In this document: in pieces, positions 8,634 to 18,731 of the stretch
Position numbering within the stretch: position 1 is the first letter of the stretch
Layout: every line of letters begins with the position of its first letter
DNA from: Pseudoalteromonas denitrificans DSM 6059
Lineage (GTDB): Bacteria; Pseudomonadota; Gammaproteobacteria; Enterobacterales; Alteromonadaceae
Length of the DNA stretch: 64,000 nt
Reading direction: 5' to 3'
Assembly (NCBI RefSeq): GCF_900112265.1
Contig: NZ_FOLO01000001.1
Location: 269,963-333,962 of the forward strand
Position numbers and translations under genes: made by a program
Notes under the pieces: generated by a model
Told to the model about the DNA's origin: nothing
What the model saw: the letters and a program-made list of their open reading frames with translations, nothing else
Databases searched by the model: none

Positions 8634-11015
8634 GTGACTGATACTTTTTTATTTGTAGATGAACCGGAAGAAGTCATTCTTGATGGTGAGCCTTGGAAGA
8701 TTCTTATTGTAGATGATGAGCCTGATATCCATGAGATGACTAAGCTTGCTTTAGGGGGAGTACAGTACAAAAACAGAAGCTTAACTTTCTTGCATTGTTA
8801 TTCTGGTGAACAAGCGAAAAAGATGTTAGCTGAAGTTGAAAATATTGCTGTTATTTTGTTAGATGTCGTAATGGAGACAAATCATGCAGGACTTGAAGTT
8901 GCAAAGTATTTAAGAGAAGAGCTTAATTTAAATATTGTTAGAATTATCTTACGTACTGGACAACCAGGTACAGCACCTGAAGCCGATGTGATCCAAAACT
9001 ACGATATTAATGATTATAAAAATAAAACAGAACTTACCTATAGTAAGCTGCAAACATCTATTATATCAGCATTGCGCTCATACAATGATTTATCCAACTC
9101 AGTTAGTATTCATCATGCGTTAGCTAAAATAAAACTGTGTATGGAAGCTTTATTATCAGTGGCTTCTAGCGAGGCTTTTTTTAATGTTTTAGCATTATCA
9201 TTACCGACAACACTGCCTTTATTTTCACTTCACCCTAAAGGTTCTGTTGAGTTTGGCATTATTGTTGTTAACTCCCATGAACATCACTTTATTGAACAAA
9301 GTGATGATTTTGAAATTAACTTTAATAAACATTTCTCTAGTTTTTTTAAGCAGGTTGATGAAAAACATAAAAATATTTTTATTGAAACCCGTTCCATTCA
9401 TTTTATTTATAAAAGTGATGAAGATGAAAGTATTTTATTACTGTTAAATTATAGTGATATTGCGGATATAGAAGAGCAAAACTTATTGATGAGCTTCTCT
9501 AATGATATCAGTATATTATGTAGTAATGTTTGCTTGAAAGAGTCACTGGCTGTAATAAATACAAATCTCGAATCAAAGGTTTCTGAGCGTACTTTTGAAT
9601 TAATGCAGGCAACTAAAAGAGCTGAACAGGCAAGCTTAGCTAAAAGTCAGTTTTTATCAAATATGAGTCATGAAATTCGCACACCCATGAATGCTATTTT
9701 AGGTTTCACACAATTAATGAAACTTGCTAATAATATCACTTCAGATCATTCTGATACATTAGATAAAATAATGAAAGCAGGCCAGCACTTACTTGAAATT
9801 ATTAATGATGTTTTGGAAATTTCAAAAATTGAAGCAGGGGCGATGACTCTTAAAAAAAGTACCTTTGAGCTAGTTTCTTTAGTGAATGATATAAACCAAA
9901 TGTTTTTAATGAGATGCAAAGAGCAAGGTTTAAGTTGGCATTTTGATAATCAACTGGAACATGCTGAATATGTGATTGGCGATCAAGGAAAAGTACGACA
10001 AATTTTAATTAATCTACTGAGTAATGCGGTTAAGTTTACCGATGAAGGCGAAGTAAGCTTAATACTGAGCGAGCCTGAAAATGGTGTATTTCAATTTGAA
10101 GTACTTGATACCGGGCCTGGGATCTCTGAGTCTGAACTCAGTACTCTTTTTACGATATTTACCCAAGGTAAAGCGGGTGAAGATAAAGGTGGTTCTGGTT
10201 TAGGTCTGGTTATTGCACTTAAACAAGCAAAAATGATGGGTGGTAACCTTGAGGTTAAATCTGTCCTTGGTAAAGGGTCTCAGTTTTGTTTTTCTACACC
10301 CCTAGCGCGCTCAGACGTTAAAACAATTCCTCAAATAGAAAAAAAACTAATGAGAATAAGATGTAAACCAAAGCGTAAACTCAGAGTGCTATCGGTTGAT
10401 GATAATCCTAATAATAGGGAAGTTTTAGCTAAGCTATTGCATTCTTGTAATATTGAAGTGGTAGAAGCTTGTAATGGCAAAGAAGCTATCGAAAGGTTAG
10501 AAAGCCAAGTATTTGATATTGCTTTTATTGATTTATTAATGCCAGTCATGAGAGGAGATGAAGCAATTGAAGTGATCCGTAAAGAATTAAAGTTAGATAA
10601 ATTAATTTGCATTGCTATATCAGCTTTTAGTTTAAGCCATGAAGTTAAACACTTTTATCAAATTGGCTTTAATCAATTCATCGCAAAGCCTTATCATTTC
10701 TCTGAAATTTTCAAATGCATATTACAATATTTCCCCGATGATTTTGATTCAACTTATGAGTCAAATGATGATTTATTATCAACTGAAACTACTAAAGAGT
10801 TTGTATTAACGGACTTTAACATTTCTGAATCTGTGATAAATCAATTAAGAACCTCAGCAGAAATAAATAGGTTATCTCATGTTAAAAGCATATTAGCAGA
10901 TCTTGAATTACAGGAACCGGAAAATAAACCTTTAGCTGAACATTTACTAAGATTTATAGATAATTATGATATGGATGGACTTATTTTAGCTATAAAGGAG
11001 ATAAGTTATGACTGA
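8634..11015 (+). CDS. Hybrid sensor histidine kinase: REC-DUF3369-HisKA-HATPase-REC
   Basis: The 793-residue cytoplasmic protein has an N-terminal receiver (about 20-150, phospho-acceptor Asp77 in ILLDVVM), a DUF3369 region (about 150-320), a coiled coil (LESKVSERTFELMQATKRAE), a HisKA domain with His346 in SHEIRTPMNA, an HATPase domain (NLLSNAVKF, DTGPGISE, GGSGLGL) and a second receiver with Asp633 in FIDLLMP. No membrane segment is visible, so it probably takes its input from another phosphoprotein or a cytosolic ligand. GTG at 8634 is the only start near the 5' end of the frame, since a TAG lies six codons upstream. The downstream kinase overlaps it by 8 bp, so the two are translationally coupled. 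Confidence 0.9.
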   Translation: MTDTFLFVDEPEEVILDGEPWKILIVDDEPDIHEMTKLALGGVQYKNRSLTFLHCYSGEQAKKMLAEVENIAVILLDVVMETNHAGLEVAKYLREELNLNIVRIILRTGQPGTAPEADVIQNYDINDYKNKTELTYSKLQTSIISALRSYNDLSNSVSIHHALAKIKLCMEALLSVASSEAFFNVLALSLPTTLPLFSLHPKGSVEFGIIVVNSHEHHFIEQSDDFEINFNKHFSSFFKQVDEKHKNIFIETRSIHFIYKSDEDESILLLLNYSDIADIEEQNLLMSFSNDISILCSNVCLKESLAVINTNLESKVSERTFELMQATKRAEQASLAKSQFLSNMSHEIRTPMNAILGFTQLMKLANNITSDHSDTLDKIMKAGQHLLEIINDVLEISKIEAGAMTLKKSTFELVSLVNDINQMFLMRCKEQGLSWHFDNQLEHAEYVIGDQGKVRQILINLLSNAVKFTDEGEVSLILSEPENGVFQFEVLDTGPGISESELSTLFTIFTQGKAGEDKGGSGLGLVIALKQAKMMGGNLEVKSVLGKGSQFCFSTPLARSDVKTIPQIEKKLMRIRCKPKRKLRVLSVDDNPNNREVLAKLLHSCNIEVVEACNGKEAIERLESQVFDIAFIDLLMPVMRGDEAIEVIRKELKLDKLICIAISAFSLSHEVKHFYQIGFNQFIAKPYHFSEIFKCILQYFPDDFDSTYESNDDLLSTETTKEFVLTDFNISESVINQLRTSAEINRLSHVKSILADLELQEPENKPLAEHLLRFIDNYDMDGLILAIKEISYD

Positions 11016-12237
11016 AACAGATATTGATGTTAGTGGTTCAAAAATTTTAATTGTTGATGATAAAAAAGAAAATTTAGAATTATTAACCGAAATATTAGAA
11101 GTGCAAGGTTATGATATTGCGTTTGCCCAAGATGGTTTAAAAGCCCTTGAAGTTGCTTCATTATTTTTACCCGATTTAATTTTACTTGATGTAATGATGC
11201 CGGGCATAGATGGTTTTGAAACGTGCAAACGTATGAAGTTAATTACTTCAATAAGAGATATTCCTATTATCTTTGTGACAGCAAGAACTGATATTAGTGA
11301 TGTTGTGGCGGGTTTTAAAATAGGGGCTATTGATTATGTTACAAAGCCAATAAGACATGAGGAAATCATTGCGCGTGTAGCAACGCATATTAAGTTACGC
11401 AGGCTATTTACCATTAGAGATGAGCTTATAAACCAGTTGCGAGAGAAGAATATAGAATTAGAAAACTTAGCAAAAGCAAAAGATAAAAAATTAGAAGAGT
11501 CTGAAAAGCTAAGCCATATAGGTGAATTAGTGGGAGAGTTAACCCATGAATTGTGTACACCTTTAGGTATCATCAATACCGCAGTAAGTACTGTGATAGA
11601 AAAAAATAAAGAATTAGAAAGTGATGTTGTAGCGCAAAAACTATCAAAATCAGCATTAGAAAATTATTTATATGTATCACGGGAAAGCTTTGATATATCC
11701 CTGTCTAATGTACGTTATGCTAACCAACTTGTTTCGAGTTTTAAAGAAATCGTTGTAGGTGAATTCAGTGAAATAAAAACTAAATTTGAGTTAAAGCATT
11801 TTTTAGAAGATATTTTCTTTTTAATGATGCCAAAAATAAAGCGCAGCCCACACAGCATTGAAATAAATTGCCCTCGTAATATTATTCTAAATGCTCAAGG
11901 AGGAGCGCTTTCTCAAGTCATAATTAATTTAATAAATAATTCGCTTAATCATGCGTTTAACGATGAGGTTAAGGGGGCTATTACAATTAATGTATCAATT
12001 AAACTTGAAAATGTGATCATAAAAGTGAGTGATAATGGCAAGGGCATTAATACTGAAGATGAAGGTAAAATATTTGATAAATACTTTTCAACGCGAATGG
12101 GTGAAGGTGGCAGTGGTTTAGGCTTATTTATCACACAAAAACTCATTGAGCAAAAACTGAATGGTGAAATTAGATATGAAACAAATAAACCTCAAGGCGC
12201 TTGTTTTTATATTTATTTACCTTATGAAAAATTATGA
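11008..12237 (+). CDS. Response regulator / histidine kinase fusion: REC-HisKA-HATPase
   Basis: The 409-residue protein joins an N-terminal receiver (residues 10-130, Asp61 in LLDVMMPG, and KPI near 113) to a coiled coil, an atypical H-box (GELTHELCTPLG, His180) and an HATPase domain with DNGKGINTEDEGKIFDKYF and GGSGLGLF. It has no DNA-binding or enzymatic output. Its ATG is inside the end of the preceding kinase gene (ATGACTGA at 11008-11015), so the two are made together and probably exchange phosphoryl groups. Where the signal leaves the pair is not visible here; a cytosolic phosphotransfer protein elsewhere is likely. The domain calls are firm, the pathway is unknown. Confidence 0.9.
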   Translation: MTETDIDVSGSKILIVDDKKENLELLTEILEVQGYDIAFAQDGLKALEVASLFLPDLILLDVMMPGIDGFETCKRMKLITSIRDIPIIFVTARTDISDVVAGFKIGAIDYVTKPIRHEEIIARVATHIKLRRLFTIRDELINQLREKNIELENLAKAKDKKLEESEKLSHIGELVGELTHELCTPLGIINTAVSTVIEKNKELESDVVAQKLSKSALENYLYVSRESFDISLSNVRYANQLVSSFKEIVVGEFSEIKTKFELKHFLEDIFFLMMPKIKRSPHSIEINCPRNIILNAQGGALSQVIINLINNSLNHAFNDEVKGAITINVSIKLENVIIKVSDNGKGINTEDEGKIFDKYFSTRMGEGGSGLGLFITQKLIEQKLNGEIRYETNKPQGACFYIYLPYEKL

Positions 12238-12258
12238 TTAAATTCATCTTTATATTTA

Positions 12259-12537
12259 TTATTTGCATTTTTTGAGGTAACGAACAGGAAAAATAAGTAA
12301 TAAAATATGGATAAATAAAACAATGAAAGAGATTACTCCTCCTTGATATTGTGTAATGTGTTCAGGCAATAAGTGAATACCATCCAGCAATAAAAATTTA
12401 TAAAGTAAAAGCCAAAGAAAGATTATAAATATTAACTTTCCCAATAATCTAGACTTTTTGTAACAGTATTTTTTACAATATTGTATATAAGTTTTATCTT
12501 TGTCTTTTAATTCAGAATAATGGTTATTAAAAAGCAC
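12259..12537 (-). CDS. Hypothetical small membrane protein
   Basis: I do not recognise this protein. It has 92 residues from a GTG at 12537 that follows AAGGAAA by a suitable distance; an in-frame TTG at 12582 would add 15 residues but has no visible ribosome site. The N-terminal third is charged and Tyr/Cys/Lys-rich (YIQYCKKYCYKKSR). Two hydrophobic helices follow (LIFIIFLWLLLYKFLLL and VISFIVLFIHILLLIF), and the tail is basic (RYLKKCK). This is the look of a two-pass inner-membrane protein. It converges with the kinase pair with only 21 bp between stops. Confidence 0.5.
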   Translation of the reverse strand: MLFNNHYSELKDKDKTYIQYCKKYCYKKSRLLGKLIFIIFLWLLLYKFLLLDGIHLLPEHITQYQGGVISFIVLFIHILLLIFPVRYLKKCK

Positions 12538-12654
12538 TGTATTTTCCTTAATATAATGTTTGAAAAAACGAAAATTTATCAAGTGAAATTATAATTTGCG
12601 CTATATCAATACTTCCTCATACTTTGAAAAGTAACTTTTTATTGGAGGAAGGCC

Positions 12655-13356
12655 ATGTCCATATTAAAAAGCTTTAATTTTAAAGTGTTACTTTTACTTT
12701 GTATTTTAAATAGTAGTACTTCTTTTGGTGCTGAAGATGATTTAAAAACTGTTAATATTCCTATTACCTCAGATTTAGATATTTTATCTATTTATAAAGC
12801 CATAATTTTGGAGGCTTATAATAGATTGGACTATAGGGTGATTTTTCATCAAATGGCACCTGGGCGCGCCCTTTTAGAGATAGAAGCTGGTCATGTAGAT
12901 GCGTTATTAGTGAAAGTTGCCAATAAAAAAGATGAAAAAAATAAAAGCATTATTAAAGTGCCTATTCTTTTAGCACAAGGTTATCTTATGCTTTACTGTC
13001 AAAAGGAGCTGTTATGTAATCAGTCTGTTTTTGATAATAAAAAAAATGTGATCGGTACGGTATCAGGAGTTACTTTTTCTTCTCATTTACTTAAAAATAA
13101 AAGAGCCAGTCGTTATCAGGTCAAAAATGGCTTTAAATTAGCCAAAATGTTTGAAAAGGGTCGCTTAAATTACATTATTAGTTTAGATGAGGCTGAGTTC
13201 GGTAATTATGTTTTTATAGATAAGTCAAAATATTTAAGTGTGCAGCTCAATGAAATTAAAGTTTATCATTATGTTCATGAAAAGTTAGCGTTTTTAGTTC
13301 CTAAGTTAACTGTAGAGCTGAGAAGAATAATGTTAAAAAGAAAAGCATCAAAATAA
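12655..13356 (+). CDS. Orphan periplasmic solute-binding-like protein (family 3 type)
   Basis: The 233-residue protein has a cleavable signal peptide (FKVLLLLCILNSSTSFGA) and a type-2 periplasmic binding fold pattern. Features seen: a first beta strand (VNIPITSDLD), the helix IYKAIILEAYNRLDYRV, the characteristic PGRALLEIEAGHVDALL segment and a central GTVSGVTF hinge. There is no ABC permease or ATPase nearby, so it may act as a sensor partner or scavenge an unknown ligand. It has a strong ribosome site (GGAGGAAGG). A weaker relative is at 54605-55315. Such orphan proteins are common in Alteromonadales and their ligands are mostly unknown. Confidence 0.75.
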   Translation: MSILKSFNFKVLLLLCILNSSTSFGAEDDLKTVNIPITSDLDILSIYKAIILEAYNRLDYRVIFHQMAPGRALLEIEAGHVDALLVKVANKKDEKNKSIIKVPILLAQGYLMLYCQKELLCNQSVFDNKKNVIGTVSGVTFSSHLLKNKRASRYQVKNGFKLAKMFEKGRLNYIISLDEAEFGNYVFIDKSKYLSVQLNEIKVYHYVHEKLAFLVPKLTVELRRIMLKRKASK

Positions 13357-13370
13357 CATTTAGATGCTTT
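13342..13370 (+). terminator. Weak hairpin at the end of the binding-protein gene
   Basis: Inverted repeat AAAGCATC (13342-13349) / GATGCTTT (13363-13370) spans the stop codon; a loose T-rich stretch follows. It may end transcription of the short + strand gene. Confidence 0.4.
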
Positions 13371-13387
13371 ATAGTGTTTTCGTTTTG

Positions 13388-15274
13388 TTATTTAGTTTTA
13401 GCGACCCATCGTTTTACGTCGGCTTCTAAAATAGTGAGTGGTCGAGCGCCAGGTAACAATACTAAGTCATGGAAAACTTTAATATCGAATTTTTTACCTA
13501 GTTGTTTTTTTGACCATTCTCTGAGTTCTAAAATTTTAAGCATGCCAAGTTTATAACCCAAAGCCTGACCTGGCCACGCCATATATCGATCTATAGCGCC
13601 TTCTACATCACTCATTGCTGTGCCCGTTGCATTATGGAAATATTCAATTGCTTGCTTGCGAGTCCAACGTTTGTGGTGTAAGCCCGTATCTACGACTAAA
13701 CGAGCAGCACGATAAACCTCTGCTTGTAAACGTCCTAAATTGCCCCAAGGATCATCTTTGTACATACCCATTTCAGAGGCTACCTGCTCTGAATAAAGTG
13801 CCCAACCTTCAACATAAGCATTAAATTGGCCATTTTGACGCATAATGCCAATATCTGTTTGTTCCATGTTTAAAGATATTTGAAAGTGATGTCCTGGTAC
13901 AGCTTCATGATAAGTTAAAGTTTTTAAACTAAAACGAGGTTGGGCTTTCATATCTTTTAAGTTAATTGCAAATTCACCTGGACGAGAACCATCTAGTGCC
14001 GGTGGCATATAAAAACCTCCCGCAGCACCATCTTGTGATACAACAGGAATACGCTTAACTAATACTTCATATTTAGGAATTGTATTAAATAAACTAGGTG
14101 CCTCGAGCATTATTTTGTCAATTTCAGTATTTAAATCAGCAAGTAATTTTGTGCGACCCTCGTCTGAATCCTCATATATAAATTCAGGCATTTCACCTAA
14201 TTTAACCATACGCTCGCCAATTGTGCCTGCATTCATGCCTTGGGATTTTAATATCTGATCCATTTCTTTTGAAATGCGATTAACTTCGGCTAAACCTATT
14301 TCATGTATTTTATCTGGGCTAAGATTTGAATCGGCTAAATATAAAATTTCGTGTTTATAAAATTCACTTCCGTTAGGTTGTGCCCAAATGCCATCTTCTG
14401 GTGGTGCTTTAGCTTCAAGTGAGATCATAGTCTCTTTTATATCTGAAAATGCAGGGTATAACTTTTCAGTTACTAGATTAATTGCAGTATTGGCATAAGT
14501 TTGCTTTTGTTCATCACTGAGGCTTTTAAGGGGGCGCATTTTATTGATTAAGCTTGTTACTAGACTGTGCTCGGTTGATGGCATTGCAACATAATTGTTT
14601 AAATAACCTAAAGTATTAGGAAATAAAGCTTTTGGTAAGATGATACCATTTGAAGCGTCAGTTAAAACTTTACTTTTAACAGCGGCAATTAAATCTACAA
14701 GCCCATTTAAACGTGTTAAATAATCTTCAACATCTTGTTTGTTTTCTATGTTGTGCTGATCTTGTAATAATTTTGGTATATCAATTAATGGGCCTGCAAT
14801 TTGATTAACAATATAAGGTAAATGTCCACCCCAAGTATCGATATAACCAGCTTTAAACTTTTGATCTCCTAAATAGTATTTAGCGATGACTTGATTAACT
14901 TTAAGGTGTAGTTGGTCTGCATCATTCAAAGTTTTTAAATCATAGGCTGTGAGTGCATTTAATGAGTTTTGCATTGAATTTTGCAGTGCTAACATGCCTT
15001 TAGGTGAATAATCTGGCCATTTATTTTTATAAGATCCAGCAATACTGGTAGATAGCTTTAATGATGTCGCTAAAGCGGGCTGAAGAGTCATAAAGTTTTG
15101 GGTATAAGTATTTATGGTTTTATCAAGCTCAGCGCGGGTAACGTGTTTATGAGACTCAGTGGTGCTTTGAGTTTTAGCAGGTTCATTTTCACCAAAAGGT
15201 TTATTATCACAAGCAACTAAAGTTGTGGCTATTGCTAAGGTTATTAAACTTTTTTTTAGACTTATTTTTGGCAT
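13388..15274 (-). CDS. DUF885 lipoprotein, putative zinc metallopeptidase (copy 2)
   Basis: A 628-residue relative of the gene at 5930. I chose the ATG at 15274, because TTGGAA lies just before it and the protein then starts with a lipoprotein signal (MPKISLKKSLITLAIATT, then LVAC). The frame is open up to 15316, but that would put 14 residues before the signal. The metal-like motif is HEAVPGHH at 456-463, with EGWALYSE downstream and RYMAWPGQALGYKLG near the C-terminus. It is a single gene between a binding protein and the RND operon. Function is inferred from the family only; the two copies differ enough to be old duplicates or separate acquisitions. Confidence 0.85.
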   Translation of the reverse strand: MPKISLKKSLITLAIATTLVACDNKPFGENEPAKTQSTTESHKHVTRAELDKTINTYTQNFMTLQPALATSLKLSTSIAGSYKNKWPDYSPKGMLALQNSMQNSLNALTAYDLKTLNDADQLHLKVNQVIAKYYLGDQKFKAGYIDTWGGHLPYIVNQIAGPLIDIPKLLQDQHNIENKQDVEDYLTRLNGLVDLIAAVKSKVLTDASNGIILPKALFPNTLGYLNNYVAMPSTEHSLVTSLINKMRPLKSLSDEQKQTYANTAINLVTEKLYPAFSDIKETMISLEAKAPPEDGIWAQPNGSEFYKHEILYLADSNLSPDKIHEIGLAEVNRISKEMDQILKSQGMNAGTIGERMVKLGEMPEFIYEDSDEGRTKLLADLNTEIDKIMLEAPSLFNTIPKYEVLVKRIPVVSQDGAAGGFYMPPALDGSRPGEFAINLKDMKAQPRFSLKTLTYHEAVPGHHFQISLNMEQTDIGIMRQNGQFNAYVEGWALYSEQVASEMGMYKDDPWGNLGRLQAEVYRAARLVVDTGLHHKRWTRKQAIEYFHNATGTAMSDVEGAIDRYMAWPGQALGYKLGMLKILELREWSKKQLGKKFDIKVFHDLVLLPGARPLTILEADVKRWVAKTK

Positions 15275-15331
15275 TTGAATTCCAAAGCTGTGGGAGTAGG
15301 TGACGATTGTATACAAAATTGAAGAGAAATA

Positions 15332-15357
15332 AAAATCCCAGCATAAGCTGGGATTTT
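15332..15357 (-). terminator. Terminator of the RND efflux operon
   Basis: Perfect 11-bp stem AAAATCCCAGC (15332-15342) / GCTGGGATTTT (15347-15357) with loop ATAA. On the minus strand the T run continues, and the hairpin is 50 bp after the permease stop at 15408. It probably ends the efflux operon before the DUF885 gene. Confidence 0.9.
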
Positions 15358-15407
15358 GTCAGTCATCAATTGAATTCCATATCTTACACATTTACTTCAC
15401 TACAAAG

Positions 15408-18400
15408 TTATGCGGCTTTCCCTAAAGATAGCTCATCAGGTTTGCGGTCCTGATCAGTTATCATAAAGCTTAATATGATTGGTACTAAAATCAAAGTAAA
15501 TACGGTAGATACCACTAAACCTCCGACGACTACCGCGCCTAGACCTCTATATAGCTCACTACCCGCACCTGGCATTAGAACTAGCGGTAACATACCGCCA
15601 ACAGAGGTTAAAGTTGACATCATAATAGGACGAACACGGCTTTCAACCGACTCTTTAATCGCTTGTCGTGGACTAATATTTTTTTGTTTCAAAATATTTA
15701 ATGTCTGATGCACAATCAATATTGCATTATTTACTACAACACCAGCTAAAATCACAAAACCTAAAAGTGTTAATACATCTAAGTTTTGAATGGGTGTATA
15801 TCTGTCCATTACGCTAACCCAATGTACGGCCGCTAACCCCATAAATCCACCGAGAGTTGCAAGCGGTACTGTTACCATAATAACGAGTGGATACTTCCAG
15901 TTTTGGAATAATACCACCATGACTAAATAAACCACTAGCATGGCCAAAAAGAAGCTAGAACCTAAGGTACTAGCAAGTGAGCCATCACCTAATAATGCAG
16001 TCTTAATATCATTTAGTTTACCCGCACTACCAGCTAAGTTGACCTCAACGATAGGTGAAATAGCACCAGCAGATCTAAGTTCGGCTACCATGCTATTAAT
16101 AGAAGCTATAGCTTGCTCTAACGGCATGCCTGCTGGTGGTGTGAACTGTAAAGTAATAGCACGTTGACGTGCTACATGTTTAATTTGATCTACACTTTGA
16201 CTACGCTCTAATAATGCTAAAGATTGTAAATCAACGACTTGACCCTCAGGCGTTGCTAATGGTGTTTGTAATAACTCATCTATTGGAAAGTTACCTTGCT
16301 GTGCATTACTTACAATTTTGATATCTTTCAGCTCACCACCAATTTCAAAACCATTCATTAAAATGATGCCATCACCATTTGCTTGAACAGCTAAACCTAA
16401 ATCGCGACGTGTCATGTCTAGCTCAGCTAAGCGTTCATCTAATGGTTTGATAGCCAGTTCTGGTGTTGGTAGTAAAAAGTTAGCCGGTTCAGGCATCGTT
16501 GCATAAGGGCCGTAACTTCCTATTAGCTTAAATAATAAAGCTGTTGCACTTTGTGTGATTTGTGATAAATCATCACCAACTAAATCAATTTGAATGGCAG
16601 ATCCAGTTGTTCCTCCAGTTGAAAATAAAGGGAATTGAAATGCAAAACCAATCACATCAGGTGCATTGACCCCCACAAGAGTTTGATTCAGAAAGTCAAC
16701 AGCATCGACTGTTTTTCCTGGTTCCATAGGAGACATACCATGAATTACATTGCCACCAACAGCCGCTAAGAAATAGTTGTCTAACTTAGGTGCTTTTATT
16801 GTTGACCCATCCATTAGATGAACATCAGGTCTATTATCTTCAGTTGAAGGAGGACCTCCGCGTTGGTTGGTTTCAGCAGCAAAGCGATCACCACTAATTT
16901 CCCATGATGAACGTATTTGAGATTCCATACGCTCACCAATCTCTGAAACTTGCTGTAGGTTATAGCCAGGCGGCGGCACCATAAAGCCAAATGCCAGATC
17001 TCTATTACCTTTTGGTAAGTAATCCATTGGTGGAATTAAAATGGCGATGCCAATTAAAGTCACAGTAGCAAAGCTGGCTATTATAGTAAGACGTTTTTTG
17101 GTACTTCCTGATATGTTATAAACAAAGTTACTTATTTGTTTTGGAACGGCACTGGCTTTATCTGATAGTTTATTGAGTAGAGGGTGATTAATATTTACCT
17201 GTTTACTCTCATTTCTTGCTCTTAATAGGTGAGCTCCGGCAACAGGAATAACTAACACAGATACAATGAAACTAATCATTACAGCTGCCATTATCGCTAA
17301 AGAAATATCTCTAAAAAGCTGACCTGCGCTGTCTTGAATTGTTAATATTGGAATAAATACGACTAGGGTTGTAAGTGTTGATGCAAATACAGCACCTGCA
17401 ACTTCTTGTGTGCCTTCAACACTTGCTTTTAATGGTTTTTTCCCCATTTCTAGATGGCGGAAAATATTTTCAATGACGACAATAGCATTATCAACCACCA
17501 TACCTACGGCAAACGCCATCCCAGCTAATGAAACAATATTTATTGAACGACCTAAGGCAACTAACACTACAATTGAACCGACCATAGAAATCGGGATCGC
17601 AATGGCTATAACACCTATGGTACGAATTGAACGTAAAAATAATAAAAGCGTTATAACGGCTAATAGCCCGCCAACAAAAATATTACTTTGTACTAAGGAA
17701 ATTGAGTTTTTAACATAGCTAGACGAATCAACGACCATAACCATTTCAAAAGTGCCCTCTAAACCTAATTTTTTGGCGTGTTGTTCTAATAGGCCACCTG
17801 GAGCACTCAGGGTTTTAATTTCAGCTTTAAGCTGAGTCATAGCTTGTATTAAATTGGCTCCATTGGCTAGTTGGAAGTTGAAAAATGGCATTTTCACACC
17901 ACGAGCACGGACCCAATCAGTCATTTCTTTATAAGTTTCGATTACTTCGGCTACGTCTCTTAAATATACTGGGCCATTGGAATCTCGGCGAATAACGGTA
18001 TTTTCAACCGTTTCTACGTCACTAAATCGACCCATAGCACGCACACGAATATCATTTTTACCGTCAGGTAATTTACCACCTGAATAGTTACTATTAGTAA
18101 GTTGAATGGCGCTCACAAGTTGACTGTAGCTAATGCCATAATTAGCAAGGCGAGTTGGATCAAAACGAATTTGCAGCTCTCGCTCTCTGGCACCTAAAAT
18201 GCCGACTTTTGAAATACCGTCAATGTTTTCCAAACGAGGACGTAAACGTCGCTCCATGAAATCATATAAGGTTGTATTATCAAAGTTTGGATCAGTAGCA
18301 GCAAAACCCACCCAAGAAATATAATCTACAGAATTAGGATCAACGCCTTCAACTGTAGGTTCAGATACACCTGAAGGGTATGCAGGGACTTCATTGAGTT

Positions 18401-18731
18401 TTTGTACAACTTCAGCTTGAGCTTTGGAAATATCAGTGCCTGTTTTAAATTCTAAGCGAATTTGGGCCGCAGATGTTTGACTAATACTGGTTATTGAAAT
18501 TAACCCAGTAACATCGCTGAGTACTTTTTCTTGTTCGGCAACAATATCCGATTCAATTTCTTCGGGTGAAGCATTCTCCCAAAAAGTACGTACACTCACA
18601 ACAACAGAGTCTACGGTAGGAGTCATTTGAACAGGTACTTGGCTAAATGCCAATATACCCGCAAGAATAGATAATATGACGCCAACTATGACGCTGATCG
18701 GCTGCTTTACAGCCGTTTCTACAATTTTCAT
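15408..18731 (-). CDS. RND-family efflux pump permease (inner-membrane subunit)
   Basis: The 1107-residue protein is a proton-driven efflux pump of the hydrophobe/amphiphile type. It has the short N-terminal helix then TM1 (QPISVIVGVILSILAGILAF), two large periplasmic loops, and the conserved TM4 motif GMVVDNAIVVIENIFRHLE with Asp in the proton relay. The second half repeats the pattern, ending with AGVVVNNAILIVHQ and GSELYRGLGAVVVGGL. It is about 60 residues longer than AcrB. The start codon overlaps the adaptor stop (TAATG). No outer-membrane channel gene is in the operon, so it must borrow a TolC-like protein. TetR control is likely. Substrates are not predictable. Confidence 0.93.
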   Translation of the reverse strand: MKIVETAVKQPISVIVGVILSILAGILAFSQVPVQMTPTVDSVVVSVRTFWENASPEEIESDIVAEQEKVLSDVTGLISITSISQTSAAQIRLEFKTGTDISKAQAEVVQKLNEVPAYPSGVSEPTVEGVDPNSVDYISWVGFAATDPNFDNTTLYDFMERRLRPRLENIDGISKVGILGARERELQIRFDPTRLANYGISYSQLVSAIQLTNSNYSGGKLPDGKNDIRVRAMGRFSDVETVENTVIRRDSNGPVYLRDVAEVIETYKEMTDWVRARGVKMPFFNFQLANGANLIQAMTQLKAEIKTLSAPGGLLEQHAKKLGLEGTFEMVMVVDSSSYVKNSISLVQSNIFVGGLLAVITLLLFLRSIRTIGVIAIAIPISMVGSIVVLVALGRSINIVSLAGMAFAVGMVVDNAIVVIENIFRHLEMGKKPLKASVEGTQEVAGAVFASTLTTLVVFIPILTIQDSAGQLFRDISLAIMAAVMISFIVSVLVIPVAGAHLLRARNESKQVNINHPLLNKLSDKASAVPKQISNFVYNISGSTKKRLTIIASFATVTLIGIAILIPPMDYLPKGNRDLAFGFMVPPPGYNLQQVSEIGERMESQIRSSWEISGDRFAAETNQRGGPPSTEDNRPDVHLMDGSTIKAPKLDNYFLAAVGGNVIHGMSPMEPGKTVDAVDFLNQTLVGVNAPDVIGFAFQFPLFSTGGTTGSAIQIDLVGDDLSQITQSATALLFKLIGSYGPYATMPEPANFLLPTPELAIKPLDERLAELDMTRRDLGLAVQANGDGIILMNGFEIGGELKDIKIVSNAQQGNFPIDELLQTPLATPEGQVVDLQSLALLERSQSVDQIKHVARQRAITLQFTPPAGMPLEQAIASINSMVAELRSAGAISPIVEVNLAGSAGKLNDIKTALLGDGSLASTLGSSFFLAMLVVYLVMVVLFQNWKYPLVIMVTVPLATLGGFMGLAAVHWVSVMDRYTPIQNLDVLTLLGFVILAGVVVNNAILIVHQTLNILKQKNISPRQAIKESVESRVRPIMMSTLTSVGGMLPLVLMPGAGSELYRGLGAVVVGGLVVSTVFTLILVPIILSFMITDQDRKPDELSLGKAA

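Noticed and set aside
17410-17718. 102-codon open frame opposite the RND permease
   Set aside because: Antisense shadow of conserved transmembrane segments of the permease; no start signal.
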